In this document: positions 52,239 through 60,387 of the stretch, piece after piece | Position numbering within the stretch: position 1 is the first letter of the stretch | How the letters are laid out: every line of letters begins with the position of its first letter | Assembly (NCBI GenBank): GCA_963676655.2 | Contig: CAXXKX010000003.1 | Coordinates: 5,394,001-5,458,000 of the forward strand | DNA length: 64,000 bases | Origin: G963676655 sp963676655 | GTDB lineage: Bacteria > Verrucomicrobiota > Lentisphaeria > Victivallales > Victivallaceae | Direction: 5' to 3' | Made by a program: the position numbers and the translations under genes | The notes under the pieces: model-generated | The model's database searches: none | The model's input: the letters and a program-made list of their open reading frames with translations, nothing else | Told to the model about the DNA's origin: nothing

Positions 52239-54611
52239 TTATTTTTCGAGTGTGACAAAACCAAATCGCGACGGAATCCGCCAGGATTCGCTAATTGTTG
52301 GTGACCATGAACTGCGTTCTTTGCCACCGGCAACGCGGTCGCGGCAGACGTTCATAGCCCACTCTGAACCGACATTGCCGCCATCCACTGCCAGACTTTT
52401 GAGAGGAATGGCGATTTCCGCGCTCCAGCGGTTGTTTTTTTTGCATATCCTGCAGGTCAATTTGCTGTTCCAGGTAAATTCATTGGACCCGGCATAATGC
52501 TGTGGCGAACCGAACCAGCCATCCAGATATACGCCTTTGGCGTTTATTATTATCTGCCCATGACTGTCCGGGTTTTTCCGGTTTGGTGCTATGAATATTT
52601 CCAACGCGTCATCTTCCCATATATATGGATATGCGACGCTGTCATTGGCGGCGGCTTTAGTCACCAGTTTATGCATGGCCGGTTCGTCAGCGTCGACCAT
52701 GATATACAGGTTTTCGTCGTCGTGGAGCATTCTCACGAAAGTTTCAGCCAGTGGCGGTTTGGCGTCGGTTTGGCGGACAAAGTCAAGAATATTGGCTTTG
52801 CGCCAGAGTTTTTCATTGCGGCGTCCGTCAATGACCGGTCGTTCGGTCGTGCGTTTGACAACGTAGTCCGGGCGACGACTGCGGGTATTGCTGACCTTGT
52901 CGACATAAGGATAGAAATGATTTTGGATCAGGCTGATGCGTTTAGCGTATATAGAACCCGGCTTGACCGAGGCGGACGCGGCTTCAAGGTATGATTTAAG
53001 TTTTTTCAATGCCGCTTCCGTGTAAAGAGTCTTTGCCAGATCGGCTTTTGCACTGCGGTCCTTGACTTTCATGTTGGTCCACAGGGTTTCCGCGTAAGTC
53101 CAGAACTTTTTCATGGCCGGGGCGCCGGGGCCATAAAACTTTTCATAATAATCCTTGAGGAGGCCGTCAAGGCTCGAATCCGCGTCCCATAACAATTTTC
53201 CGGTCAGATAAATATTAAGGTGATTCATTTCCGGATAGGCGATATAATAGCCTTTTTCAACTTCGACAAACTCGCCGTTCGATTTGCCTTTGAGGCGTTT
53301 GATGTCGGTATCCAGCCACTTGCTGAAAATAATCGGCAGCCCGGTCAGGTGAGAGTTGGTCATGTCCCAGCAATAATAGTCCCAGGTAAAGAAATTTTTG
53401 GTGATTTTCGCCCACTGTTCCGCGATCACGTCGTTGCGGGCGCGGTAGAAGTCGTCAAAACGGAATCCGACCGCCTTGGTGAACATCACCGCGACATTCG
53501 GCTCCAGTTTCACCCGGTCCGGCACCAGCATCCATTTACTGTAGGCCGCGCAGCCGATCAGTTTGTCAGGATGGCGTTTCCCGACTTCTTTCGCCACCCG
53601 GTTGACGAAGTTCCACACGTAGTTGGAGTACTTGCCGGTCTCCGGTTTGTCGTTGTCTGCTTGAGCTTGACAGGCCGCGCATTCACAAATCCCCACGAGG
53701 TGGTCGTTCGGCATAACCGCGAAAACTTTTTGTTCGGGGTGGTTGTCGAAATAGCGGCAGATGTCATCAACATACTGACGGAACAGGCCGGGATTTGAGA
53801 GACATAGGTTGCCGTTTCTCTGACAGGTTGTATTGTAGTCGCGTTTACCGTTTTTCAGGAGGGCGAAGTATTCCGGATGGGCCGAGTAATATTTTTTCAT
53901 GTCATAAAAACTATGATTGATGTAAACCGGAAACGGCGCGCCGAATCCTGCGCGGCGATACCATATCGCGGCATCGTCATTCCGGTTGAAAAGCCCGAAA
54001 TACATTACCCGGTAATAAAAGTCCGGAGATTTTTCGAGATTCATGTCATCAACAGTTATTGTCTTTGTTTTGGGGACCACTTCACCCAGTTCTCCAGGCA
54101 TAAACCAGCGAACCCCGCAATTTTTCCGCAAGAACTGATATACGGCATAGAGAGTACCCGCTTCGCCAAAAGCACAGATTTTATGCTTCTTGTTGTATAT
54201 ATGAATTGCCTGAAACGGACTTTTGAAACCGACTAAAGGTTTTTTCCCTTTGTAATCCCTGCCGAACAGATATATTGCTTTGTTCCCTTTGGTAATGATT
54301 TTGAACCCGTCATATTTCAAACCTTTGGTGGATAGCCCGGCCGCACGTGTTCCGGCTCCTTCTCCTACGAAGATATTGACGTCGGCGCCCGGTTTGTCTG
54401 TAATCGGTAAACTAATACCGGAAATTTTTTGCAGATAAGTTTGCAGCTCTTTCGCCGCGTATTTTACATTTACGGGGGCGGCGGGGTCCACAACAATGAC
54501 AGCAGAGGATTTACCGTTTTTTATCAGCGTTATCTTCGCCTGAATGTTAGTATTTAGTATTGCTGATATTGCAATTACTGTTATTAGTTTGATTATAGTG
54601 AAGCGATACAT
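52239..54611 (-). CDS. DUF4838 glycoside-hydrolase-like protein with C-terminal CBM9-like domain and prepilin-like leader
   Basis: A 790-residue exported protein. Residues 30-140 resemble an alpha-glucuronidase N-terminal domain (AAKELQTYLQKISGISLPI), then a TIM-barrel-like DUF4838 domain (about 200-480: NHSFYDMKKYYSAHPEYFALLKNGKRD, PNDHLVGICECAACQA, IYLTGKLLWDAD), and from about 620 a CBM9-like beta-sandwich (ERPVIDGRRNEKLWRKA...). The leader RFTIIKLITVIAISAIL aligns with the pseudopilin leaders in the same region (FTLIELITVIAITAI), except that Glu at +5 is Lys. It is co-transcribed with the GntR regulator (35-base gap) and the ADP-ribosylglycohydrolase-type gene (18-base gap). Confidence 0.85.
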   Translation of the reverse strand: MYRFTIIKLITVIAISAILNTNIQAKITLIKNGKSSAVIVVDPAAPVNVKYAAKELQTYLQKISGISLPITDKPGADVNIFVGEGAGTRAAGLSTKGLKYDGFKIITKGNKAIYLFGRDYKGKKPLVGFKSPFQAIHIYNKKHKICAFGEAGTLYAVYQFLRKNCGVRWFMPGELGEVVPKTKTITVDDMNLEKSPDFYYRVMYFGLFNRNDDAAIWYRRAGFGAPFPVYINHSFYDMKKYYSAHPEYFALLKNGKRDYNTTCQRNGNLCLSNPGLFRQYVDDICRYFDNHPEQKVFAVMPNDHLVGICECAACQAQADNDKPETGKYSNYVWNFVNRVAKEVGKRHPDKLIGCAAYSKWMLVPDRVKLEPNVAVMFTKAVGFRFDDFYRARNDVIAEQWAKITKNFFTWDYYCWDMTNSHLTGLPIIFSKWLDTDIKRLKGKSNGEFVEVEKGYYIAYPEMNHLNIYLTGKLLWDADSSLDGLLKDYYEKFYGPGAPAMKKFWTYAETLWTNMKVKDRSAKADLAKTLYTEAALKKLKSYLEAASASVKPGSIYAKRISLIQNHFYPYVDKVSNTRSRRPDYVVKRTTERPVIDGRRNEKLWRKANILDFVRQTDAKPPLAETFVRMLHDDENLYIMVDADEPAMHKLVTKAAANDSVAYPYIWEDDALEIFIAPNRKNPDSHGQIIINAKGVYLDGWFGSPQHYAGSNEFTWNSKLTCRICKKNNRWSAEIAIPLKSLAVDGGNVGSEWAMNVCRDRVAGGKERSSWSPTISESWRIPSRFGFVTLEK

Positions 54612-54646
54612 ACAAATTTCCTTCTGTTCGATAGATTGTTTATTTA

Positions 54647-55747
54647 TTAACTTTGCAAAGCAATATATTCCGGTTTGTAAAAAATTTCTGTCGGTTTCAG
54701 GCCGGGTTCATTGATCTGGCGCAACAGCAGGTCAACGGACAGCCGGGCTGTTTCCATAATATCCCCCTCGAAATAACCCGCCAGATCGAAAGGCATGCCA
54801 ATCGGAATCTGCCGGTTTCTATAGGTAATTACCGGGGGGATATGAACCTTTTTCTGTAACAGGTAACAAACTATGTAATTGGTCATAAAATCATCCGGGA
54901 TGAACAGTCCGTCAGGCCGTGCTTCTTCCGGCATGGCAATGATTCTGTCGGCCAGCTCCTGCCAGCTTGCCCACATCTGCTGCGGAGTTGTTTGCAACTG
55001 CGGAGGGTGGTTGACGGAAAACAGATATTTTTCCCATTGATTTTTTCCAACTAAAGGCTCGGCTACTTCACGAAAAAGTTTTGTTGTTTCCTCCCCCTCC
55101 GGATAGCCGGAAAACATAATTCCCGGTCTACGAGAACCAATACGGACCAGTTCATTCAATCCGTCGGCATAGAACGACTGGTCGACAAATACCCGGTGAG
55201 GAAACTCGGTGTGGTTACCGAAGTAGCAAACTGGGACATTATTTTTAGCGCATATCCTCATGGTTTCATCATCCAGCGGCACCGTGGTTATCAAGCCATC
55301 GATAAGATGCTGCCGGACATTACGCAGAAGTCCTGAAAAGAGCGATATGGAATCATGCTCATTCATGACGGCGTCATCTCTGAGAAAAATAACCGGTTGG
55401 CAGCCTCTGTCATGCAGCTGCAATTCCATGCATTGAATCAGGTTTACGCCATACGTATAGGCCGGAATCCGCATACAAACCACGCCGATTTGCCGTCCCA
55501 GACTGCCGTCGGCATTTTCGCTGCTCAAAAATATTCCTTTGTTGCCGCGTAATTCCAGTATCCCGCTGTCGCGTAAGAAATAAACGGCTCGACGTATCGT
55601 TTCGCTGCCGACGTTGAGTTTTTTTCTCAGTTCAGCCTGAGTCGGCAGTTTGTCGCCAACCGAAAGATTGCAATCCCGAATATAGCGAATCAAACTGTTT
55701 TTTACCAGTTCGGTCTGTTGTCCCTGATTATTTTTGTGATTAACCAT
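54647..55747 (-). CDS. GntR-type DNA-binding regulator with LacI-like periplasmic-binding sensor domain
   Basis: A 366-residue repressor-like protein. Residues 1-75 form a GntR winged helix (LVKNSLIRYIRDCNLSVGDKLPTQAELRKKLNVGSETIRRAVYFLRDSGILELRGNKGIFLS). The remaining 290 residues form a type I periplasmic-binding-like fold (IGVVCMRIPAYTYGVNLIQCMELQL, DGLITTVPLDDE, GLFIPDDFMTNYIVCYLL), as in LacI sensors. ATG 55747 is preferred since AAAGG lies 5 bases upstream; the longer frame to 55786 has none and would pass through the operator. It heads its operon behind a consensus promoter with an inverted-repeat operator, a layout of autoregulation. Confidence 0.9.
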   Translation of the reverse strand: MVNHKNNQGQQTELVKNSLIRYIRDCNLSVGDKLPTQAELRKKLNVGSETIRRAVYFLRDSGILELRGNKGIFLSSENADGSLGRQIGVVCMRIPAYTYGVNLIQCMELQLHDRGCQPVIFLRDDAVMNEHDSISLFSGLLRNVRQHLIDGLITTVPLDDETMRICAKNNVPVCYFGNHTEFPHRVFVDQSFYADGLNELVRIGSRRPGIMFSGYPEGEETTKLFREVAEPLVGKNQWEKYLFSVNHPPQLQTTPQQMWASWQELADRIIAMPEEARPDGLFIPDDFMTNYIVCYLLQKKVHIPPVITYRNRQIPIGMPFDLAGYFEGDIMETARLSVDLLLRQINEPGLKPTEIFYKPEYIALQS

Positions 55748-55765
55748 TTGCGCCTTTCTTATTAG

Positions 55766-55787
55766 CATGAACAAAAAGTAGTTCATG
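55766..55787. promoter_or_regulatory. Operator CATGAAC-N8-GTTCATG before the GntR-type gene
   Basis: Inverted repeat of 7-base arms (55766-55772 and 55781-55787) with an 8-base spacer. It begins 6 bases after the -10 box of the promoter at 55794-55822. The same arms and spacing occur at 57361-57382. Confidence 0.65.
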
Positions 55788-55793
55788 GATTAA

Positions 55794-55822
55794 ATTATAT
55801 GTCATTCTCAATGATTTGTCAA
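55794..55822 (-). promoter_or_regulatory. Consensus sigma70 promoter of the GntR operon
   Basis: On the minus strand TTGACA (plus 55817-55822), 17-base spacer, TATAAT (plus 55794-55799): both boxes are perfect consensus. The operator follows it immediately downstream. Confidence 0.8.
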
Positions 55823-55980
55823 GGGGGTTTTCTCAAAAAAAACAAAAAATTAAATCATTTATTTCAAGTCGTTTACAAGCTTTATAAACAAGATCGCACG
55901 ACATAATTTATTCGTCGATCATGCCCCTGTCGATGCTCTTAAAACAAGATTTTTGCGCTACGTCTATATATTAATGATTT

Positions 55981-57321
55981 TTATTTTTTGCTGAAAATAA
56001 AACTGTAAAGATCGGCTTCAAGCATTCTGCACCGGAGTTGGAACGGCTGATTTTTTCGCAGCGGAATTTTGCCGTTACTCCACTCTGGACGATAAGCCAG
56101 GGTGTCGCCGTAAAACTTTCGGGATTCAGTAAAGGTGTAACCGGGGATCGGAGTCCCTTTTTCATCCTGAAGTTCAACTGCAAACATGCCACCGGCGGAG
56201 GTTGCGACATTAAATTCCAAATGACCGCCGGGATAGAGGAGTACCTTTGATTGCCACTCGCCGCCATCAATTCCGGCGTTTAACGATATGAAACCGTCCG
56301 GCCGCAATGTATAACGCACCTGACTGCGGTTGTGATACATGGATAATTCATCTTCCGCGGTTTGAATGATATTAAGAGCCAGATAATTGGAGCGGTTTCC
56401 CCATCTTGCCGGGTCCATGCCGGGAGTTATCCAGGCTCCGGGAAACGGACGCAGAATAGGTCCGCCGGATCGGGAAAAACACAGTGCAATATCGGTTGCG
56501 GCTCCGCGGTCCTCAAAAAAACGGGTCATCGTTCCGATGTAATAATGGTTAGCCCGGCAGTAAGGATGAATTCCGCTGACATAGAGATGTTCATTTTCCC
56601 GATTGACATCCAGTTCCTGGAATTTGCTCCACTTGAGACAGTCCTGGGACACCGAGCGGCAGACAGTCCGCAATTTTCGCCCGTCTTTGGTCAGGTTTAC
56701 TCTGAAATAGAGAACGTATTGTTCCTCAATTTCGGAATAAAAGCAGGAATTTTGAGAATCGAAAGCGTAATCGAATTTTTTCTCCGGCTTAATTACCGGC
56801 TTTTTTTTGTACGGATGAAAATTTATTCCGTCGCTTGAATAAAAAGCGAATAACCCGCCTTGCTCGAAAATACCTCCCAAAGCCTTGTAACGTTCCGAGG
56901 CCTTACAATTCGGGTTGGTATCCAGAAACGGGGTGAAGTTGTGGGTTTCCCCGTAGTGGGTTTTGTCAACCACGCATCTTATGACATTCGGAACCGAGCA
57001 TTCATAACAATTAACTTTAGGGGTGGTCCAGTGACTTCCATCTTTGCTTTCGGCGTAACCGGTAAATTCCCCGACAAAGCCTTCGGTGGGCGGGTTGGGG
57101 CTGTCGACGCCGGTATAATTGGAAAAGTTTCCTCTGTAATACCGGCGCACAAGGTCACCGTCTTTTATCACGGTTTGATAGTGCCCTATCGGACTGCTTG
57201 GCTCCGGGGAGTGCGCAACCGGTGAATGGAGTTTGAAAGCCAGGTCCCCGTTTTTTTGTGCCATCAGAAAATCATCAATGAAAAGTTCCCGCTTCATTCC
57301 GATGTCATATGGTGCAACCAT
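55981..57321 (-). CDS. Beta-propeller glycoside hydrolase-like protein (GH32/GH43-type)
   Basis: A 446-residue protein without a signal peptide. It has the pattern of five-bladed beta-propeller hydrolases: GDLAFKLHSPVAHSPEPSSPIGHYQTVI near the start, GYAESKDGSHWTTPKVN, GLFAFYSSDGINFHPYKKKPVI, GNRSNYLALNIIQTAEDELSMYHNRS, and a beta-sandwich end (LEFNVATSAGGMFAVELQDE). No GH family is certain. It is preceded by TTGACA-N16-TATTCT and an operator identical in arms to that before the GntR-type gene, so the regulator probably controls it. Last gene before the divergent LacI gene. Confidence 0.72.
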   Translation of the reverse strand: MVAPYDIGMKRELFIDDFLMAQKNGDLAFKLHSPVAHSPEPSSPIGHYQTVIKDGDLVRRYYRGNFSNYTGVDSPNPPTEGFVGEFTGYAESKDGSHWTTPKVNCYECSVPNVIRCVVDKTHYGETHNFTPFLDTNPNCKASERYKALGGIFEQGGLFAFYSSDGINFHPYKKKPVIKPEKKFDYAFDSQNSCFYSEIEEQYVLYFRVNLTKDGRKLRTVCRSVSQDCLKWSKFQELDVNRENEHLYVSGIHPYCRANHYYIGTMTRFFEDRGAATDIALCFSRSGGPILRPFPGAWITPGMDPARWGNRSNYLALNIIQTAEDELSMYHNRSQVRYTLRPDGFISLNAGIDGGEWQSKVLLYPGGHLEFNVATSAGGMFAVELQDEKGTPIPGYTFTESRKFYGDTLAYRPEWSNGKIPLRKNQPFQLRCRMLEADLYSFIFSKK

Positions 57322-57360
57322 TTTTCAGCCTTTTTCTGGTTATTTCATTCAAATTAATTG

Positions 57361-57382
57361 CATGAACAATTTTTTGTTCATG
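57361..57382. promoter_or_regulatory. Operator CATGAAC-N8-GTTCATG before the propeller hydrolase gene
   Basis: Inverted repeat with arms at 57361-57367 and 57376-57382, extended to 10-base arms (GCATGAACAA/TTGTTCATGC) around a 4-base centre. It starts 6 bases downstream of the -10 box. Confidence 0.7.
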
Positions 57383-57388
57383 CTATTA

Positions 57389-57416
57389 AGAATACAGTCT
57401 TTTTTTCATTTGTCAA
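57389..57416 (-). promoter_or_regulatory. Predicted sigma70 promoter of the propeller hydrolase gene
   Basis: On the minus strand TTGACA (plus 57411-57416), 16-base spacer, TATTCT (plus 57389-57394). It starts with the same TTGACAAAT string as the GntR operon promoter. Confidence 0.65.
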
Positions 57417-57602
57417 GAGGATTGATTTAATTTACGAAAGAAAAATATTCAAAAAAGGCAGCTTCTTTTTTCGATGATGATCAAAATGGTTACATTGTAT
57501 AAAATAGTATTATGTACTTTATTAAAATAATGTAATATATTGGAAATAATAATGTTAACTGCAATATGAGGGTGACTGTTAGAGATTGAAGAAAATAAAA
57601 AT

Positions 57603-57618
57603 CTGGAAATATTTCCAG
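57603..57618. promoter_or_regulatory. LacI-type operator O1, perfect 16-bp palindrome
   Basis: CTGGAAATATTTCCAG, upstream of the -35 box. An identical copy lies at 57659-57674; the centres are 56 bases apart. Confidence 0.75.
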
Positions 57619-57626
57619 TTTTTGTG

Positions 57627-57654
57627 TTGTTTTTTTAGTTTCAGCATGTATTAT
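57627..57654 (+). promoter_or_regulatory. Predicted promoter of the LacI-type regulator gene
   Basis: TTGTTT (57627-57632), 16-base spacer, TATTAT (57649-57654). It is enclosed by the two 16-base palindromes. Confidence 0.45.
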
Positions 57655-57658
57655 AAAA

Positions 57659-57674
57659 CTGGAAATATTTCCAG
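57659..57674. promoter_or_regulatory. LacI-type operator O2, perfect 16-bp palindrome
   Basis: Second CTGGAAATATTTCCAG, directly after the -10 box and touching the ribosome site of the LacI-type gene. Position and symmetry fit autorepression, with looping to O1 possible. Confidence 0.75.
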
Positions 57675-57688
57675 GAAGGTGAAATTGA

Positions 57689-58702
57689 ATGAATTCTAAG
57701 AAAATAACCATTAAAGATATTGCACGGGATTGCGGCGTTGGGCTTGGGACCGTTTCCAGGGTGGTGAATTCTCAACCGGGAGTAAAAGACGAAGTCCGGC
57801 GCAAGGTTTTGCAATATATTGAAGACATTGGCTGGCGCAGCAACAGTTTGAAGAATCGATTGAAGCTGCCGGAGCCGGGAAAGTCAGTGGTGTTTATCGC
57901 TTCAACGTCGATACTTGAGCGTAAGTATGATCAGGATCTGCTTCGGGTGGTGTTGGAACAGGTAATCTCAAACGGCTTTTCCCCGATGACGCTGTTCGGG
58001 CAATGCCGGGTGAATCTGGAACGTTGTTTAAGTATGAAACCTTTTGCAGTTATCATTGCCGGGGTCAGTTCCTTTCAGAAAGAACTGGTGGAAAAACTGT
58101 TGAACTTTGGCATTCGGGTTGTTTGCCTTGGAGAATGTGATGTCTATGCCGGACCGTTGATCTTTCCCGACTACCGCAAAGCGGCCGGGAAAGCGGTCAA
58201 GTTGCTGGAAAAACATGGACACCACCGGATAGGCTTTTTCGGAGGTTTGGGGATTGTGAAAAGAGTAAAACAAATGGAAGAGGTGAATATTCGCCGCATC
58301 CGGGAGATGTTGACGGGAATAACATCGGTAAAGCCGGATTTTTCATTGGAAGATGATGTAGTGAGCGATTGTTTCTGCGATCTTTCGGGTTTGAAACGGA
58401 AATTGCAAAAAGGCAGTCACAGCGCCTGGATATGCAGTGACGAGAAAATGTGCAGACAGTTTTTGAATTGTGCTGCGGGGCTGGGAATATCGGTTCCGGA
58501 AAAGTTGGCTTTAGTCGGTTTTACCCAGGATTTACCGGACTACTCTTTCCATGTGGATGTCACCCGCTTTTATCCGGATAACAAATCCCAGGCCGCCAAG
58601 GTTATTGAAATTTTATGCTCTGATGATGTTTGTGTGTCAGGGGAATATACTTTTGCCTGCCGCTTTCATGCCGGAAGTACGATCGGGGAGTTTCCTGGGT
58701 AA
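57689..58702 (+). CDS. LacI family transcriptional regulator
   Basis: A 337-residue repressor of usual length. The DNA-binding domain ITIKDIARDCGVGLGTVSRVVNSQPGVKDEVRRKVLQ includes the LacI hinge region to residue 60. The sensor is a periplasmic-binding-like domain: VVFIASTSILERKYDQDLLRVVLEQVI, LISKPFAVIIAG-type strand, and LALVGFTQDLPDYSF. Two palindromes around its own promoter imply autoregulation. AAGG lies 9 bases before the ATG. The next gene (SMR-like) is 29 bases downstream, so they are probably co-transcribed; a GH5 gene lies further on. Confidence 0.93.
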   Translation: MNSKKITIKDIARDCGVGLGTVSRVVNSQPGVKDEVRRKVLQYIEDIGWRSNSLKNRLKLPEPGKSVVFIASTSILERKYDQDLLRVVLEQVISNGFSPMTLFGQCRVNLERCLSMKPFAVIIAGVSSFQKELVEKLLNFGIRVVCLGECDVYAGPLIFPDYRKAAGKAVKLLEKHGHHRIGFFGGLGIVKRVKQMEEVNIRRIREMLTGITSVKPDFSLEDDVVSDCFCDLSGLKRKLQKGSHSAWICSDEKMCRQFLNCAAGLGISVPEKLALVGFTQDLPDYSFHVDVTRFYPDNKSQAAKVIEILCSDDVCVSGEYTFACRFHAGSTIGEFPG

Positions 58703-58731
58703 TATATCCTCTAAATCGGGAAATTATTGAA

Positions 58732-59067
58732 ATGTTGTATTTTGCTATATGTATGTTTTTTATGCTTCAGGTCGGAGCTGGGCTGCTTTTCAAGATGGGA
58801 GCGGTTCATCGTGAATATTGGACGCTGGGGTTTGTATTGGGAAATCTACTGGGGATTACCAGTATTTATTTCTTGATGCTGGTATATAAACAGGTAAACC
58901 CGAATGTCGGGGAAGCCATTTGCCGCGGAGGGTATTTTGTTCTTATCCAGATCGCGTTTATTCTGGTGTATAACTCTAAATTAAACCTTATCCAATGGGG
59001 TGGGATTTCAATGATCCTGATTGGCATTTTGATTGTGTCCCTATATGGCAATCAGCTGGAAGTTTGA
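58732..59067 (+). CDS. SMR/DMT-like small membrane transporter
   Basis: A 111-residue membrane protein with four predicted helices, the size of EmrE-type small multidrug resistance proteins. TM1 is FAICMFFMLQVGAGLLFKMGA: the Lys after it is kept, but the essential Glu (Glu14 in EmrE) is Gln. TM4 ends LIQWGGISMILIGILIVSLYG, matching the G-x-x-L-I-x-x-G-I-x-x-(I/L) dimerisation helix. It may be a lipid-linked-sugar flippase-like (ArnE/ArnF-type) rather than a proton-coupled drug pump. ATG 58732 is chosen; the upstream frame overlaps the LacI gene. Downstream of LacI, it may belong to that regulon. Confidence 0.7.
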   Translation: MLYFAICMFFMLQVGAGLLFKMGAVHREYWTLGFVLGNLLGITSIYFLMLVYKQVNPNVGEAICRGGYFVLIQIAFILVYNSKLNLIQWGGISMILIGILIVSLYGNQLEV

Positions 59068-59093
59068 AAATTACCTTTAAAATTTACTTATTG

Positions 59094-59255
59094 AGGAGCT
59101 GTTAAAAAATAAAATTTACACCTGTGCGTTTCTCCCGGTTGCTTTGTGTTTTGCCGACTCGTTACATAGCTGAGGCTATGCGCCTTATCGGCAACTCCAC
59201 AAATCATTCCGGGATAATTCACTCATTTTGTCAAGTTTATTTTTAAACAGCTCCT
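59094..59255. mobile_element. MITE-like palindromic element with terminal inverted repeats
   Basis: A 162-base element. Ends: AGGAGCTGTT (59094-59103) and AACAGCTCCT (59246-59255); the repeat extends inward with a few mismatches through an A/T-rich arm (AAAAATAAA and its complement). Inside, nested arms pair: TCCCGG/CCGGGA, TTTGTG/CACAAA, TTGCCGA/TCGGCAA and CATAGC/GCTATG around a 4-base loop, so the whole element can fold into one long hairpin. No ORF is present. It lies between the SMR-like gene and the GH5 gene. No clear target-site duplication is visible, so miniature transposon status is inferred; a structured RNA is the alternative. Confidence 0.6.
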
Positions 59256-59294
59256 TAGCAACTTCAATTTTTTGCAGACAAGAGGAGATAATTC

Positions 59295-60380
59295 ATGAAG
59301 GAATTTACTGGATTCACATGCGGAATGGGAATCGGCGGCTGGTTGACCAACTATAAACGCTTCAATGTGCTGCCTGAGGGATGGCGCATGAAACTCTCCC
59401 CGGGGGATTTTGAGCATTTCGAATCTTATATTACCCGAAGGGATATTGATTATATCGCGTCACTGGGCATCGATCATATTCGGCTCGGTTTCGATCAGAT
59501 CGTTCTGGAGGAAGCGCCGGGAAGGTATCGTGAGCAGATATGGGATATCCTTGACCGCTTTATCGTCTGGTGTCAAGACGCCGGGTTGAATGTCGTATTC
59601 AATCTGCATAAAGCAATCGGCAACTACTGCGATATCAAGGAAGACGTTTCACTAATGGAGTCAGGGGAATTGCAGGAGCGTTTTACGGCTCTATGGTTGG
59701 CGATTGAAAGGCGTTACAGTAATCAGCCGGAAATTGCGTTTGAACTGTTAAATGAAGTTCGAAACATTCCGCCGGAGCAATGGAATAATCTCGCGCAAAA
59801 AACTATACGGGTTATAAGAGCTGTTAATCCGGACCGTAAGATCATTATCGGTGGCATCAACTGGAACAGCTATAACGCTTTGCAATATCTGACCGGTTAT
59901 GATGACGACATCATTTTTACCTGGCATTTTTATACCCCCTTTGAGTTTACGCATCAGCAGGGCGTATTACAGGCTGGGCCTTTATACTATAACCGGCGCA
60001 TGCCATACCCCGGAGATATTGCCCTCTACAATGAATTTCAGGAATTCGTTAATGGCGAGAAAGACTACTACAAAGGCTGGACGCGCATGGATAAGGATTT
60101 CATGCGCAATGAATTGTCACCGGTTTTCGATTATATGACGGCGAACCCTGACCGGATTGTCTGGTGCGGAGAATTCGGGACAATCCGGCACTGTCCGCTT
60201 GAATATCGGGAAAACTATATGGCTGATTTTATTTCGCTACTGCGGGAACATGATATACCATATTGTACATGGAATTATCTGAGTACGCCCAATGACGGCA
60301 ACCGGTTTAGTCTGGTGGATGACGATAAGCGTGAAATTTTGAGTCGGCGACTGGCCGATATAATTGTCGGAAATTTCTGA
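59295..60380 (+). CDS. Glycoside hydrolase family 5-like cellulase/mannanase-type enzyme
   Basis: A 361-residue protein with the GH5 barrel pattern. IDHIRLGFDQIV near residue 60, FNLHKAIGNY, the acid/base Glu154 in FELLNEVRN, His211/Tyr213 in TWHFYTPFEF, and the nucleophile Glu293 in VWCGEFGTI. There is no signal peptide, so it acts on imported oligosaccharides. Cellulose, mannan or beta-glucan oligomers are all possible. GAGGAG lies 8 bases before the ATG. It may be the last target of the LacI-type regulator, though a MITE-like element separates it from the genes before. Confidence 0.9.
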   Translation: MKEFTGFTCGMGIGGWLTNYKRFNVLPEGWRMKLSPGDFEHFESYITRRDIDYIASLGIDHIRLGFDQIVLEEAPGRYREQIWDILDRFIVWCQDAGLNVVFNLHKAIGNYCDIKEDVSLMESGELQERFTALWLAIERRYSNQPEIAFELLNEVRNIPPEQWNNLAQKTIRVIRAVNPDRKIIIGGINWNSYNALQYLTGYDDDIIFTWHFYTPFEFTHQQGVLQAGPLYYNRRMPYPGDIALYNEFQEFVNGEKDYYKGWTRMDKDFMRNELSPVFDYMTANPDRIVWCGEFGTIRHCPLEYRENYMADFISLLREHDIPYCTWNYLSTPNDGNRFSLVDDDKREILSRRLADIIVGNF

Positions 60381-60387
60381 AATCCGC

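Larger units (their letters stand above)
57322..57688. other. Divergent regulatory region between propeller hydrolase and LacI genes
   Basis: A 367-base gene-free region that carries the GntR-type operator and promoter (57361-57416) for the minus strand, and the LacI operators and promoter (57603-57674) for the plus strand. The remaining 185 bases are AT-rich and show nothing further. Confidence 0.6.
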
